A stretch of 64,000 bases of DNA from Ferranicluibacter rubi (GTDB taxonomy: Bacteria; Pseudomonadota; Alphaproteobacteria; Rhizobiales; Rhizobiaceae). Below the pieces are notes generated by a model. The model searched no databases and had not been told where the DNA came from. It was given only the letters and a program-made list of their open reading frames with translations. Below are positions 7,489-15,654 of the stretch, one piece after another (position 1 is the first letter of the stretch; each line of letters begins with the position of its first letter). The DNA is taken from assembly GCF_011603255.1 (NCBI RefSeq), contig NZ_JAANCM010000013.1, positions 1 through 64,000 on the forward strand, given 5' to 3'. Position numbers and translations under genes: made by a program.

Positions 7489-9335
7489 CGGCCGCGCCGG
7501 GCCAGGGGGATATCGGGACCGGCGTCCGCCACCTCGGTGTGCCGGCGCGCATCGCTGGTGCTATCCTGCGCGTGCTCGACCGTGTTCTCGGGACCTTGGC
7601 CGGCCTCGTTCTCGCGATCATGCTCGTGGTGGTGCTGGCCGGTGTCGTGCTGCGTTATGGGTTCGGAACCGGACTGATGGGCGCGGAGGATCTGGGGATC
7701 TGGCTGCATATCGCCCTTATCGCGCTTGGTGCGCCGCTGGCGCTGAACGGGCCGCTGGCCATGCGGCTCGATATTCTGGTGTCGCGGCTGCCGCTTTTGC
7801 CGCAGCGGCTTGCCGGTATCGGGGCGGATGCGGTCTCTGTGCTCGCCGGCCTCGTGCTCGTCTTCGGCGGCGGGGCTGTCATGGAGATGGTTGGGGGCAC
7901 GTCGCCGACGCTGGGCGTGCCGGAAGCCTTGCGCTTCGGCTTGCCCATGCTTGGCGGTGCGGCCCTGCTCGTGATGCTGGTTCTCACCCGCATTGCCGAG
8001 CGGGACATGTTGCGGGCAGTCGCGGGACCATTGCTGGGCGCGGCGGCGCATCTTCTCGCGGGCCATGTTGTCATCGAGACGTCCTGGCCGCCGAGCGTCT
8101 GGCTGGCGCTCGTCGCCGGGCTCGGGCTTCTGTTGTCGGCGCCGCTGGCGCATGCGTTCCTGGCGGCGGCAGCGGTGGCGATCGCCTTCGGCAGCAGCCT
8201 GCCGGAGCCGGCGATCCTGTCCACGACCGTTGCCGGCCTGTCCAAGTTCCTGCTGCTCGCGGTGCCGTTCTTCCTGCTCACCGGGGCGCTCCTGACGGCG
8301 TCGGGGGCTGCCGACCGGCTGGTGCGGTTCGCGGCAAGCCTCGTCGGGCACCGCCGTGCCGGTCTTGCGCAGACGGTGCTTCTCACCGGCGTGTTGTTTT
8401 CAGGCGCTTCAGGCTCTTCGGTCGCGAACGCGGCCTTCGGCGCGGCGACGTTCCAGCCGGAACTGGTGCGCCATGGCTATCCACCGGCGCAGGCCGGCGC
8501 CATCGTCGCGGCGACCTCCGTGCTCGACAATGTCATTCCACCCTCCATCGCCTTCCTGCTTCTCGCTGCCGCGACCAACCTGTCGATCGGCGCGCTGCTG
8601 ACCGGCGGCTTTTTTGCCGGCGGGCTGATGGCGTTGTGCCTTGCTGTGGCGATTGCGCTCACGGACGGTGATCACGGGCGCATGCCGCGCGTCGGTCGCG
8701 GCGTCCAGATGCGTGCGGCGCTGTCGGCCTTGCCCGCCTTTGGGCTCGGGCTCATCGTCGTCTTCGGCATCCGCATCGGCATCGTCACGACGACGGAGGC
8801 GGCAGCGCTGGCGGCGGCCTATACGCTCATTCTTGCATGTCTCGCTCGGCGCGGTGTCGCCAGCATCGCCAGCGTTTTCCGACAGGCCGCGGTGGAAGCG
8901 TCCGCCATCGGGCTCCTCATCGGCACGGCCGCGCCCTTCGCTTTTCTACTCGCGGTCGATGATATTGCGGGGGTGATGCAGTCCGTGGTGACGCTGCTCG
9001 GGGGCAGCGCGCTTGCGGTGCTTCTGCTCTCCAACCTCGTCCTGCTGGCGCTAGGGCTGATCCTCGATATCGGCGCAGCGATCCTCCTGATCGGGCCGGT
9101 GCTGCTACCGGCGGCCGTTGCCGCGGGCATCGATCCCGTACATTTCGGGGTGATCCTCGTGGTCAACTTGATGATCCACGGGCTGACGCCGCCGCTCGGC
9201 CTGCTCGTCTATGTCGTCTCCGGCGTCACCGGCGTGCCGGCATCCGCTCTGTTCCGGGCCGTGCTTCCCTATCTCACCGCGCTTCTCGTCTCGCTTTTCA
9301 TCCTGTCCGCGCTCGCGCTCGTCTTCCGTCCCTGA
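7485..9335 (+). CDS. TRAP transporter fused small and large permease (DctQM)
   Basis: About 616 residues, all membrane. Residues 1 to about 165 form a four-helix DctQ-type small subunit; the rest is a DctM-type large subunit with PFFLLTGALL, FSGASGSSVANAAFG and NVIPPSIAFLLLAA, the conserved TRAP motifs. Together with the next gene it makes a sodium-driven tripartite transporter with a periplasmic binding protein. The GTG at 7485 is preferred because it overlaps the thiD stop; GTGs at 7473 and 7476 are in frame as well. Its place inside the TPP-riboswitch operon suggests a thiamine-related substrate, such as a thiazole or pyrimidine precursor; this is inference from context. Confidence 0.88.
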   Translation: MTAAPGQGDIGTGVRHLGVPARIAGAILRVLDRVLGTLAGLVLAIMLVVVLAGVVLRYGFGTGLMGAEDLGIWLHIALIALGAPLALNGPLAMRLDILVSRLPLLPQRLAGIGADAVSVLAGLVLVFGGGAVMEMVGGTSPTLGVPEALRFGLPMLGGAALLVMLVLTRIAERDMLRAVAGPLLGAAAHLLAGHVVIETSWPPSVWLALVAGLGLLLSAPLAHAFLAAAAVAIAFGSSLPEPAILSTTVAGLSKFLLLAVPFFLLTGALLTASGAADRLVRFAASLVGHRRAGLAQTVLLTGVLFSGASGSSVANAAFGAATFQPELVRHGYPPAQAGAIVAATSVLDNVIPPSIAFLLLAAATNLSIGALLTGGFFAGGLMALCLAVAIALTDGDHGRMPRVGRGVQMRAALSALPAFGLGLIVVFGIRIGIVTTTEAAALAAAYTLILACLARRGVASIASVFRQAAVEASAIGLLIGTAAPFAFLLAVDDIAGVMQSVVTLLGGSALAVLLLSNLVLLALGLILDIGAAILLIGPVLLPAAVAAGIDPVHFGVILVVNLMIHGLTPPLGLLVYVVSGVTGVPASALFRAVLPYLTALLVSLFILSALALVFRP

Positions 9336-9349
9336 GGATATCAACGCCC

Positions 9350-10339
9350 ATGTCCACCACCCGCCGTACCTTCCTCACGTCAACCTTGGCCGCCGGCCTG
9401 TTCGCCCCGGCGCTCATCCGCCCTGCGCTCGCAAAAACCACGAGCATCACGGTCGCCTCGCTGCTCGGCGAGGACAAGCCGGAAACGAAGATCTGGCGGC
9501 ATATCGCCGAGCGGGTGGAAAGCCGCATGCCCGGCCGCTTCCGGTTCAACATCGTCGCCAATGGCGCCTTGGGCGGGGAAAAGGAGGTGGCCGAGGCGAG
9601 CCGGCTCGGAGCCGTGCAGGCGAGCCTGTCCACGGTCTCCTCGCTGTCCGGCTGGGTGCCGGAGCTGCAGATCCTCGACCTGCCGTTTCTCTATCGCGAT
9701 GCCGCGCATGTGGCGCGCGTCGTGAACGGCGAGATCGGGGCCGACCTCCAGGCCAAGCTCAAGTCTCAGAACTTCGTCGCCACCGGCTTTATCGATTACG
9801 GCGCACGGCATCTTCTGGCCAAGGAGCCGATCCTGCGTCCGCAGGAGATGGCCGGGCGGAAGATCCGGGTGATCCAGAGCCCGCTGCACATCAAGCTCTG
9901 GTCCGGCTTCGGCGCGGTGCCGGTCGGCATTCCCATCACCGAAACCTACAATGCTCTATCGACCGGCGTTGCCGATGCGATGGACCTGACGAAGTCCGCC
10001 TATGCCGGCTTCAAGCTCTATGAGGTCGTGCCGGTGATGATGCTGACCGGCCATATCCGGGCCTCCGGCGTCGTCTATTTCGCCGGCAGCTTCTGGAACG
10101 GGCTCTCACCCGAGGAGCAGCAGGTGCTGTCGGATGCCTCGAAAGAGGGTGCGGCCGCGTTCAATGCGCTGATCGTCGCCGACGAGGAAAAGAGCGTCGC
10201 AACGGCGCTGTCCCACGGCGGGCAGGTGTTGGATGTGCCGGATATCGCAGAATGGCGGCAGAGCGCGCGCGGCGTCTGGGAGGCGTTCGCGCCTGTCGTC
10301 GGCGGGCAGGCGCGTATCGATGCGGTGGAGACGATCTAA
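9350..10339 (+). CDS. TRAP transporter periplasmic binding protein (DctP family)
   Basis: A 329-residue DctP-type solute receptor. The N-terminus TTRRTFLTSTLAAG has a twin-arginine motif and a hydrophobic stretch ending near residue 28 (RPALA-KTT), so Tat export is likely. The family core includes NIVANGALGGEKEVAEASRLG, LPFLYRDAAHVARVVNG, and the arginine region GARHLLAKEPILRPQEMAGRKIRV; in characterised members an Arg there binds a carboxylate. It starts 14 bases after the permease with GAGGATATC upstream, and is the last gene of the operon before the hairpin at 10342. Confidence 0.88.
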   Translation: MSTTRRTFLTSTLAAGLFAPALIRPALAKTTSITVASLLGEDKPETKIWRHIAERVESRMPGRFRFNIVANGALGGEKEVAEASRLGAVQASLSTVSSLSGWVPELQILDLPFLYRDAAHVARVVNGEIGADLQAKLKSQNFVATGFIDYGARHLLAKEPILRPQEMAGRKIRVIQSPLHIKLWSGFGAVPVGIPITETYNALSTGVADAMDLTKSAYAGFKLYEVVPVMMLTGHIRASGVVYFAGSFWNGLSPEEQQVLSDASKEGAAAFNALIVADEEKSVATALSHGGQVLDVPDIAEWRQSARGVWEAFAPVVGGQARIDAVETI

Positions 10340-10341
10340 AG

Positions 10342-10377
10342 CCGGTGGGGGCGAAGCGAGTGCTTCGCCCCCACCGG
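10342..10377. terminator. Strong hairpin between convergent operons
   Basis: A perfect 16-bp stem (10342-10357 with 10362-10377) closes on a GAGT loop. It lies directly between the TRAP binding-protein stop and the stop of the minus-strand peptidase. No T run follows on either strand, so it may act as a bidirectional, partly factor-dependent terminator or as an mRNA end stabiliser. Confidence 0.75.
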
Positions 10378-10382
10378 ATACA

Positions 10383-11531
10383 TTATGCGACGGGTTGCGT
10401 GGGGCCAGGGGCCGGCTCGGTGAACCATTTCGGGCCCGTTTCGGTCATGTAGATGTGGTCCTCGAGGCGAATGCCGAAGCGGTCGGGGAACACGACCATC
10501 GGCTCGTTGGAGAACACCATGCCGGCGCTGAGGGCCAAGGTGTTGCCGCGTACGATATAGGGATGCTCGTGGATTTCGAGCCCGAGGCCGTGGCCGGCGC
10601 GGTGGGGCAGGCCAGGCAGCGTGTAGTCGGGGCCGAGGCCGTGGCGCATGAGCACCGCGCGGGCGGCATCGTCGAGGCTGTGGCAGGGCGCGCCGATGTG
10701 CGCGGCATCGAACACCGCCTGCTGCGCCTCCCGCTCGATTGCCCAAGCCCGGGCGAATTCCGGCGTCGCTTCGCCCAGCATATAGGTGCGGGTGAGGTCC
10801 GAGTGGTAGCCGTCGATCCGCGTGCCGGTGTCCACGAGGATCGCATCGCCTTCCGAAAGCACCTGATCGCCATCCGCGCCGTGGGGCAGGGAAGTGGCCG
10901 TGCCGAAGGAGACGATGCAGAAAGTGGAGCCGGAGCCGGCCAGAGTGCGATGCTCGCGGTCGATGAAGCGCACGATGTCTGACGCCCGCACGCCCGGCGC
11001 CATCTGCGCATGCGCACGCTTGTGTACCTCCAGCGTGATGTTCATCGCATGCTGGATGATGGCGATTTCGGCCGCGGACTTGACGATCCTGATGTCGCGA
11101 ATGACGGGGCCGCCATCCACGAGGCGCTCCGACCCGAAGGCTGTCGCCAGCGGATGATAGATGGCGAGAGGCAGGGCATCGTCGAGCGCGAGCGTGCCGT
11201 CCGCACCGATGATGCGGCGGACGAGGTCGGCGGGGCTCTCCTCCTCCTGCCAGACGGCGATCTCGCCCGACAGATGCGGCAGCGTCTCGACCCGGCTCTG
11301 CTCGAAGCCGGGGACGATGTAGTGCAGCGCGGTCGGGGTGACCAAGGCGCCGAGCAGCCGCTCGCTCGCATGCCAGTGAAGGCCGGTGAAATATTGCAGG
11401 CTCTTCGAAGAACCGAGCAGGAGACCGGCAAGGCCCTGGGCGTCGAGGCTTGCACGCAGTTTGTCGAGGCGCTCCCGCCGCTCGGCATCGGAAATGAACG
11501 CGGGAAGGCCGAGATCGGTGTGGGGCATCAT
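10383..11531 (-). CDS. M24 family Xaa-Pro aminopeptidase/dipeptidase-type protein
   Basis: A 382-residue protein with an N-terminal creatinase-like domain (to about residue 145) and a pita-bread M24 catalytic domain. All five metal ligands are readable: the two Asp in ILVDTGTRIDGYHSDLTRTY (about 236 and 247), His in RAGHGLGLEIHEH (about 313), Glu in GMVFSNEP and Glu in IRLEDHIY. This predicts a two-metal peptidase acting on Xaa-Pro or related dipeptides; creatinase-like C-N hydrolysis cannot be excluded. Two ATGs in a row open it (11531 and 11528). It follows the GntR regulator gene by 54 bases on the same strand. Confidence 0.88.
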   Translation of the reverse strand: MMPHTDLGLPAFISDAERRERLDKLRASLDAQGLAGLLLGSSKSLQYFTGLHWHASERLLGALVTPTALHYIVPGFEQSRVETLPHLSGEIAVWQEEESPADLVRRIIGADGTLALDDALPLAIYHPLATAFGSERLVDGGPVIRDIRIVKSAAEIAIIQHAMNITLEVHKRAHAQMAPGVRASDIVRFIDREHRTLAGSGSTFCIVSFGTATSLPHGADGDQVLSEGDAILVDTGTRIDGYHSDLTRTYMLGEATPEFARAWAIEREAQQAVFDAAHIGAPCHSLDDAARAVLMRHGLGPDYTLPGLPHRAGHGLGLEIHEHPYIVRGNTLALSAGMVFSNEPMVVFPDRFGIRLEDHIYMTETGPKWFTEPAPGPTQPVA

Positions 11532-11585
11532 ATGCTTTCTGTCTGTAGGGTGCGGTGAGATGCGGGGCCAGCGTTGCCAGGCCGC

Positions 11586-12296
11586 TCAGAGGTTCTGGAT
11601 GGCGGTCGCCTTGCTCATGTCGCGGGCGACGTATTCCTGGATCTGCCGCACGATCTGGGCTGCGTGAGCGATGGCGAGCCGGTCGCACTCTTCCACGTCG
11701 CCCGCTTCGATCGCGACGATGAATGCCTCGTGCTCATCGACATATTGCCGGGGAAGACGGTCGTCAAAGGTCGAGTAATAGAGCCGCAGGATGCGCCGTC
11801 CCTCGTCCAGCAGGCGGCTGAAGAAGGTGACGTAATAGGGATTGCCGCCGAGCACGGCGATGGCGACATGGAATTCGCGGTTCGCTTCGATCATGCCATA
11901 GGCATCATGGGCTTCGACCGCCTCGGCAAAGGCCCGCTGATGCCGGCGGATCTCTGCCATCTGCACGGCGTCGCGTCGCGAGGCGGCGGCGCGGGTGGTT
12001 ACGCGGTACATGAGAGTGAGCGCGTCGAAATAGGTGGGAAGCTCGGCGAAATCGATGGTGGCGACGATGGTGTTGCGGTTCGGTAGCGTCGTCACAAGAC
12101 CGTCGGCGGACAGGCGCAGCAGCGCTTCGCGGATCGGCGTTCGGGACATGCCGAAGCGTTCGGACAGCCGGACCTCATCGAGCGGGCTGCCGGGCGACAG
12201 CGCCATGGAGAGGATTTCGGCACGCAAGGCGGCATAGACGCTCTGCGTTCCCGAGCCGCGGGCGCGAACCGTTTCCGGGGAGATCGCTTCCGTCAT
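11586..12296 (-). CDS. GntR family (FadR/FCD) transcriptional regulator
   Basis: A 236-residue regulator with an N-terminal winged helix (about residues 17-80; SVYAALRAEILSMALSPGSPLDEVRLSERFGMSRTPIREALLRL) and an all-helical FCD ligand domain. The His ligands of a metal-binding FCD are present (REFHVAI, VDEHEAFIVAIEAGD, AIAHAAQI). It is transcribed into the M24 peptidase gene and most likely controls it, possibly together with the convergent TRAP/thiamine operon, though the riboswitch is the obvious control there. The effector is unknown. Confidence 0.88.
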   Translation of the reverse strand: MTEAISPETVRARGSGTQSVYAALRAEILSMALSPGSPLDEVRLSERFGMSRTPIREALLRLSADGLVTTLPNRNTIVATIDFAELPTYFDALTLMYRVTTRAAASRRDAVQMAEIRRHQRAFAEAVEAHDAYGMIEANREFHVAIAVLGGNPYYVTFFSRLLDEGRRILRLYYSTFDDRLPRQYVDEHEAFIVAIEAGDVEECDRLAIAHAAQIVRQIQEYVARDMSKATAIQNL

Positions 12297-12406
12297 GAGA
12301 CCCCTTTTGGCGTTCCGATGCGCCCTGCATCACCAAGGCCTGCGCCGGTTCTACCACGGGGTAATACAGGATGTCGACATAATGGGCGCGTTTGGCACAA
12401 CGAAAA

Positions 12407-12432
12407 ACGGCGCGGCAGGTGTGCCGCGCCGT
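12407..12432 (-). terminator. Rho-independent terminator of the PPOX stress gene
   Basis: An 11-bp GC-rich stem (12407-12417 with 12422-12432) closes on GGTG. Read on the minus strand it is followed by a run of T (complement of AAAAA at 12403-12407), directly after the stop of the PPOX-fold gene at 12461. It also separates that gene from gntR. Confidence 0.85.
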
Positions 12433-12460
12433 TGGTGATTGAGCGGTTACGGGGAACCGA

Positions 12461-12940
12461 TCAGAGATTGACCTTGGCGTTTTCGCCCATGTCGGGCTTG
12501 GTGTTCGAGACGGCGGCTGCGGCCATCTTGATGTAGCTGATGACGGTGCCCGGGCTATCCCAGTATTCGGCGAAGGACGGGGTGACGCGCAGGATGCGGA
12601 TCTTCGGATCATCCGGGCTGTCCCACCAGGCCTTGGCCGGGGTGCCCCAGAGTTCCTTGATCTTTTCGCGGTCGTTCTCGACGGTGGCGGTGCCGGACAG
12701 CGAGACGTATTTCTGGCCCTTGGTGTCGGCGAAGGCGAGGCAGACGTTGGGGTGGGCTTCGACCTCGTCGTCCTTGTGGCTGTCGGCATCCGTCAGGAAG
12801 TAGACGGAATTTTCCATACGCTCCACATAGGCCGCCATCGGCCGGGCGCGGATGTCATTGCCGGTTTCGGTCGCCAGCATGCAGAAGCCGATCTTGTCGA
12901 TCAGGTCCCAGACCTTCGTCGTGTCATCGGTATGCGCCAT
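12461..12940 (-). CDS. Pyridoxamine 5'-phosphate oxidase-fold general stress protein
   Basis: A 159-residue split-barrel flavin-binding protein of the general stress protein 26 type (COG3871). Recognisable are KIGFCMLATETGNDIRARPMAAYVE at the N-terminus, SVYFLTDADSHKDDEVEAHPNVCLAFADTKGQKYVSLSGTA in the middle, and the EYWDSPG segment near the end. The fold binds FMN or a deazaflavin, with poorly known redox roles. An EcfG-like promoter box lies 33 to 58 bases upstream, in keeping with a stress role. Monocistronic, with its own terminator. Confidence 0.86.
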   Translation of the reverse strand: MAHTDDTTKVWDLIDKIGFCMLATETGNDIRARPMAAYVERMENSVYFLTDADSHKDDEVEAHPNVCLAFADTKGQKYVSLSGTATVENDREKIKELWGTPAKAWWDSPDDPKIRILRVTPSFAEYWDSPGTVISYIKMAAAAVSNTKPDMGENAKVNL

Positions 12941-12972
12941 GTGTGTCTCCTTGCGTTCGTTTCGCGAGAAGA

Positions 12973-12998
12973 ACAGCGGAGACCGGCTTTCTGTTCCC
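12973..12998 (-). promoter_or_regulatory. EcfG-type (general stress sigma) promoter candidate
   Basis: On the minus strand the sequence reads GGAAC (12994-12998), 17 bases, then TGTT (12973-12976). The alphaproteobacterial EcfG/RpoE2 consensus is GGAAC-N16/17-CGTT, so there is one mismatch in the -10. The predicted start lies about 25 bases before the ATG of the stress protein. Confidence 0.5.
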
Positions 12999-13020
12999 TG
13001 ACGGGTGGCGGTCTGCGGTA

Positions 13021-13989
13021 TCAGACCAGTTCCAGCAAACCCCGGGCCGCGGCTTCATCGGTGATCAGCGTGTGACAGCCGGTGCGGGCCATGGTGGCGC
13101 GGATGGCCGCGACGCGCTTTCGACCGCCCGACGCGATGACGACGTGGCGGGCCTTGGCGACGGCCGAGAGGCCGACGGACATGACGCGCCGGTTCAGCGG
13201 ATGATCGACGCTGTTTCCCGCCGCATCGAGGAAATGACAGAGCGTGTCGCAGACCGTTCCGGCGGCGAGCAGCGCCTTCAGGTCCTCCGGCAGCAGGAAG
13301 CCCGGGGAGAGCGAGGAGCCATTCGCGCTGAAGTCGCCGCAGCTGACGACGGCGATGTCGAGCATTTCGGCGGTGGCGAACAGCCGGTCCAGTCCGCAGC
13401 GCTCGATCAGGCGCGCTTTGGTCTCCTCCGAATCCACGATCAGCGGCGCCAGCATCAGCATGCAATCCGCACCGAGCGCGCTCGCCAGCCGCCAGGAATA
13501 ATCGACCGGATTGAGCGTCGAGGTCTCCACCAGCCCGCCCAGCAGCGAGACGATCTTGGCCTTTTCCATGCGCGGCGGACGGAAGGTCTGGAGCGAGGCG
13601 CTGAGCGTGCGCCCCCAGCCGACGCCGACGACATTGCCGTCGCGGATCACCTCCGACAGGAAGGTGCCGAGCGCCGCTCCGACATCGCGGGCCGTTTCAT
13701 CCACATCGCCTTCGCCCGGCACGACGATCGCCTCGTCCAGCCCCAGCTTTTCCTCCAGACGCAGTGCGAGGCCGGTGCAGTCCTCCGGCGTCTCGTTGAT
13801 CCAGATCTGCACTTCGGCGCGCTTTACCGCCTCGTCCAGCATGCGGATGACGGTCGCGCGGCTGATGCCGAGGTTTTCGGCGATGTCCTTCTGCGTCAGG
13901 CCCCTGTTGTAATAGAGCCAGGCGGCCCGCAGGCGCAGCGAGCGCGTGTCGAGCAGGATGTTGGGGTTGGTGCGGTCCAGTCTGGCCAA
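13021..13989 (-). CDS. SorC family sugar-responsive transcriptional regulator
   Basis: A 322-residue SorC/DeoR-type regulator. A helix-turn-helix sits at about residues 22-55 (AAWLYYNRGLTQKDIAENLGISRATVIRMLDEA), followed by the sugar-phosphate-binding domain with VVGVGWGRTLSA and the C-terminal VIASGGRKRVAAIRATM effector loop. Relatives bind phosphorylated sugars. It is divergent from transaldolase and near araBAD, so pentose metabolism is the likely target; that link is inference. A palindromic region between the two genes is a candidate operator. Confidence 0.88.
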   Translation of the reverse strand: MARLDRTNPNILLDTRSLRLRAAWLYYNRGLTQKDIAENLGISRATVIRMLDEAVKRAEVQIWINETPEDCTGLALRLEEKLGLDEAIVVPGEGDVDETARDVGAALGTFLSEVIRDGNVVGVGWGRTLSASLQTFRPPRMEKAKIVSLLGGLVETSTLNPVDYSWRLASALGADCMLMLAPLIVDSEETKARLIERCGLDRLFATAEMLDIAVVSCGDFSANGSSLSPGFLLPEDLKALLAAGTVCDTLCHFLDAAGNSVDHPLNRRVMSVGLSAVAKARHVVIASGGRKRVAAIRATMARTGCHTLITDEAAARGLLELV

Positions 13990-14086
13990 GGCTTCGATCC
14001 CTCCGCGTCAGCGGTTTGCCGCGTCAGCGGTCTCACGTGTCGTCACGATCCGTTTGATAGCCCCGAAATCCGAGGGTGGTGGCACA

Positions 14087-14114
14087 ACTTTTGAATAAAC
14101 GATTTGACAAAAGT
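14087..14114. promoter_or_regulatory. Candidate SorC operator and transaldolase promoter
   Basis: ACTTTTG (14087-14093) and CAAAAGT (14108-14114) form an inverted repeat with a 14-base spacer in the 293-base gap between the divergent regulator and transaldolase genes. A perfect TTGACA (14104-14109) lies in the right part; a weak CATATC -10 follows at 14127-14132. The overlap of repeat and -35 fits a repressor site. The rest of the gap, 14133-14270, shows nothing recognisable. Confidence 0.45.
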
Positions 14115-14282
14115 CATCAAGCTACTCATATCCAGACGTGCCGGAAGCGGAACCCGAAGCTCGTATTCCCGTTCGGTCTCACGATCCGTCGCGCCGCGGC
14201 GGAGGTCCTATCGAGGGCAGCAACGACGCGCCGCAGAGGCCGCCTGCCGACCCTCCTGACAAAAAGATGACGAAAGGCGAAG

Positions 14283-15239
14283 ATGATGTCCAAGCTGGAA
14301 CAATTACGCGGCATCACGACCGTCGTGGCCGACACGGGTGATATCGAGGCCGTTGCCCGCCTCAAGCCGGTGGATTGCACGACCAACCCGACCATCGTGC
14401 TGAAGGCACTGGGAACGCCGCTGTTCGACGAGATCAATGCGGAAGCCGTGACCTGGGCGAAGAGCCAGTCGACCTCGGGCGATGCGCTGGTGAGCGCCGT
14501 TGCCGACCGTCTGGCCGTGTCCGTTGGCGCCGAGCTTTCCAAGCTCGTTCCCGGCCGTGTCTCGACCGAAGTCGATGCCGACCTGTCCTTCGACACCGAA
14601 GGCTCGATCGCCAAGGGCCGCGCCATCATCGCCGCCTACAAGGAGCGCGGCATCGAACGCGACCGCATCCTGATCAAGCTCGCCTCCACCTGGGAAGGCA
14701 TCCGCGCTGCGGAAGTGCTGCAGAAGGAAGGCATCGACTGCAACCTGACCCTGCTCTTCAGCATGGCCCAGGCGGTCGCCTGCGCCGACGCGAAGGCCTT
14801 CCTCATCTCGCCCTTCGTCGGCCGTATCCTCGACTGGTACGTCAAGTCCACGGGCGAAAAGTACACGTCCGAAACCGATCCGGGCGTCGTCTCCGTTCGT
14901 GAGATCTACAACTACTACAAGGCCAACGACATCAAGACCGTCGTCATGGGCGCCTCGTTCCGCAATATCGGCGAGATCGAAGCCCTTGCCGGCTGCGACC
15001 GCCTGACGATCAACCCGGCGCTGCTTGAAGAGCTGTCCAAGGATGAGGGCAAGCTGGAGCGCAAGCTTTCGCCGGAAAACATTACGCCGGTGGACAAGAT
15101 CCACATGGACGAAAAGACGTTCCGCTGGATGCTGAACGAGGATGCGATGGCGACCGAAAAGCTCTCGGAAGGCATCCGCGCCTTCGCCAAGGACCTGCAG
15201 GCGCTTCGCGACCAGGTTTCCAAGCGTCTGGCTGTCTGA
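14283..15239 (+). CDS. tal: Transaldolase
   Basis: A 318-residue TalB-type transaldolase of the non-oxidative pentose phosphate pathway. It shows the N-terminal [13 protein letters not shown] motif, [17 protein letters not shown], and the Schiff-base lysine in [20 protein letters not shown] near residue 131. Two ATGs start it (14283, 14286), preceded by AAAGGCGAAG. Placed beside the arabinose genes it would draw off the xylulose 5-phosphate and other pentose phosphates made from arabinose. Codon use is strongly biased, as expected for a well-expressed gene. Confidence 0.94.
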   Translation: MMSKLEQLRGITTVVADTGDIEAVARLKPVDCTTNPTIVLKALGTPLFDEINAEAVTWAKSQSTSGDALVSAVADRLAVSVGAELSKLVPGRVSTEVDADLSFDTEGSIAKGRAIIAAYKERGIERDRILIKLASTWEGIRAAEVLQKEGIDCNLTLLFSMAQAVACADAKAFLISPFVGRILDWYVKSTGEKYTSETDPGVVSVREIYNYYKANDIKTVVMGASFRNIGEIEALAGCDRLTINPALLEELSKDEGKLERKLSPENITPVDKIHMDEKTFRWMLNEDAMATEKLSEGIRAFAKDLQALRDQVSKRLAV

Positions 15240-15269
15240 GCAGGCGGTAACGCTGATGGACGTTGAAGG

Positions 15270-15297
15270 AGGCCGGTGCATTTCGATGCATCGGCCT
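15270..15297 (+). terminator. Hairpin after transaldolase
   Basis: A 12-bp stem with one G-T pair (15270-15281 with 15286-15297) closes on a TTCG tetraloop, 30 bases after the tal stop. Only a short TTCT follows, so it is a likely but not textbook terminator. Confidence 0.6.
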
Positions 15298-15372
15298 TCT
15301 CGCTGTCATGCTCTTGTGCCAATTTGCACGGGCTCCCGCAGGCCACATCATGTCCATGCGGAAAAGCGAACG

Positions 15373-15404
15373 TTCCCTGTTTACAAAAGTATTACAATAT
15401 GATT
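15373..15404 (+). promoter_or_regulatory. araBAD promoter region with operator-like palindrome
   Basis: TTCCCT (15373-15378), TTTAC (15380-15384) and AAAGT (15386-15390) occur in the same order as before the sugar-binding-protein gene at 19721-19735. The 17 bases at 15388-15404, read on the minus strand, match the palindrome at 19733-19749 at 14 of 17 positions. TATGAT at 15398-15403 is a possible -10. The leader from 15405 to 15654 (250 bases) contains no gene or motif that I can name. Confidence 0.55.
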
Positions 15405-15654
15405 TTTCTGTCCGCGCCGTTCGCGGAACGGCATTCTTCGGGAGGGGAATCAGGATATGGGTGCATGCGGGATCGGCGGCTTCAAGGTCGCTGGGATTGT
15501 CATGCACGATGGGCGTTGTCGATCCCGAGGTTCGGATCGGGGATCGCACCTGACGTCTCTGCTGCGATCCCAGCGCGTGTCGGCAGGACGCGTTGCGGTC
15601 GCAGCAGTCCGTGACATCTTGGCAGGCTGACATTCGCATTTTTCTGGAGCTTTC

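Noticed and set aside
14108-14128. AGTCAT-like sequence before transaldolase as a third copy of the arabinose palindrome
   Set aside because: Only about half of the 17 positions match, with no symmetric right arm.
15405-15654. The 250-base leader before araB as a possible riboswitch or small gene
   Set aside because: No known aptamer core, no good start codon with ribosome binding site and no conserved peptide could be recognised; it is noted only as a long leader.
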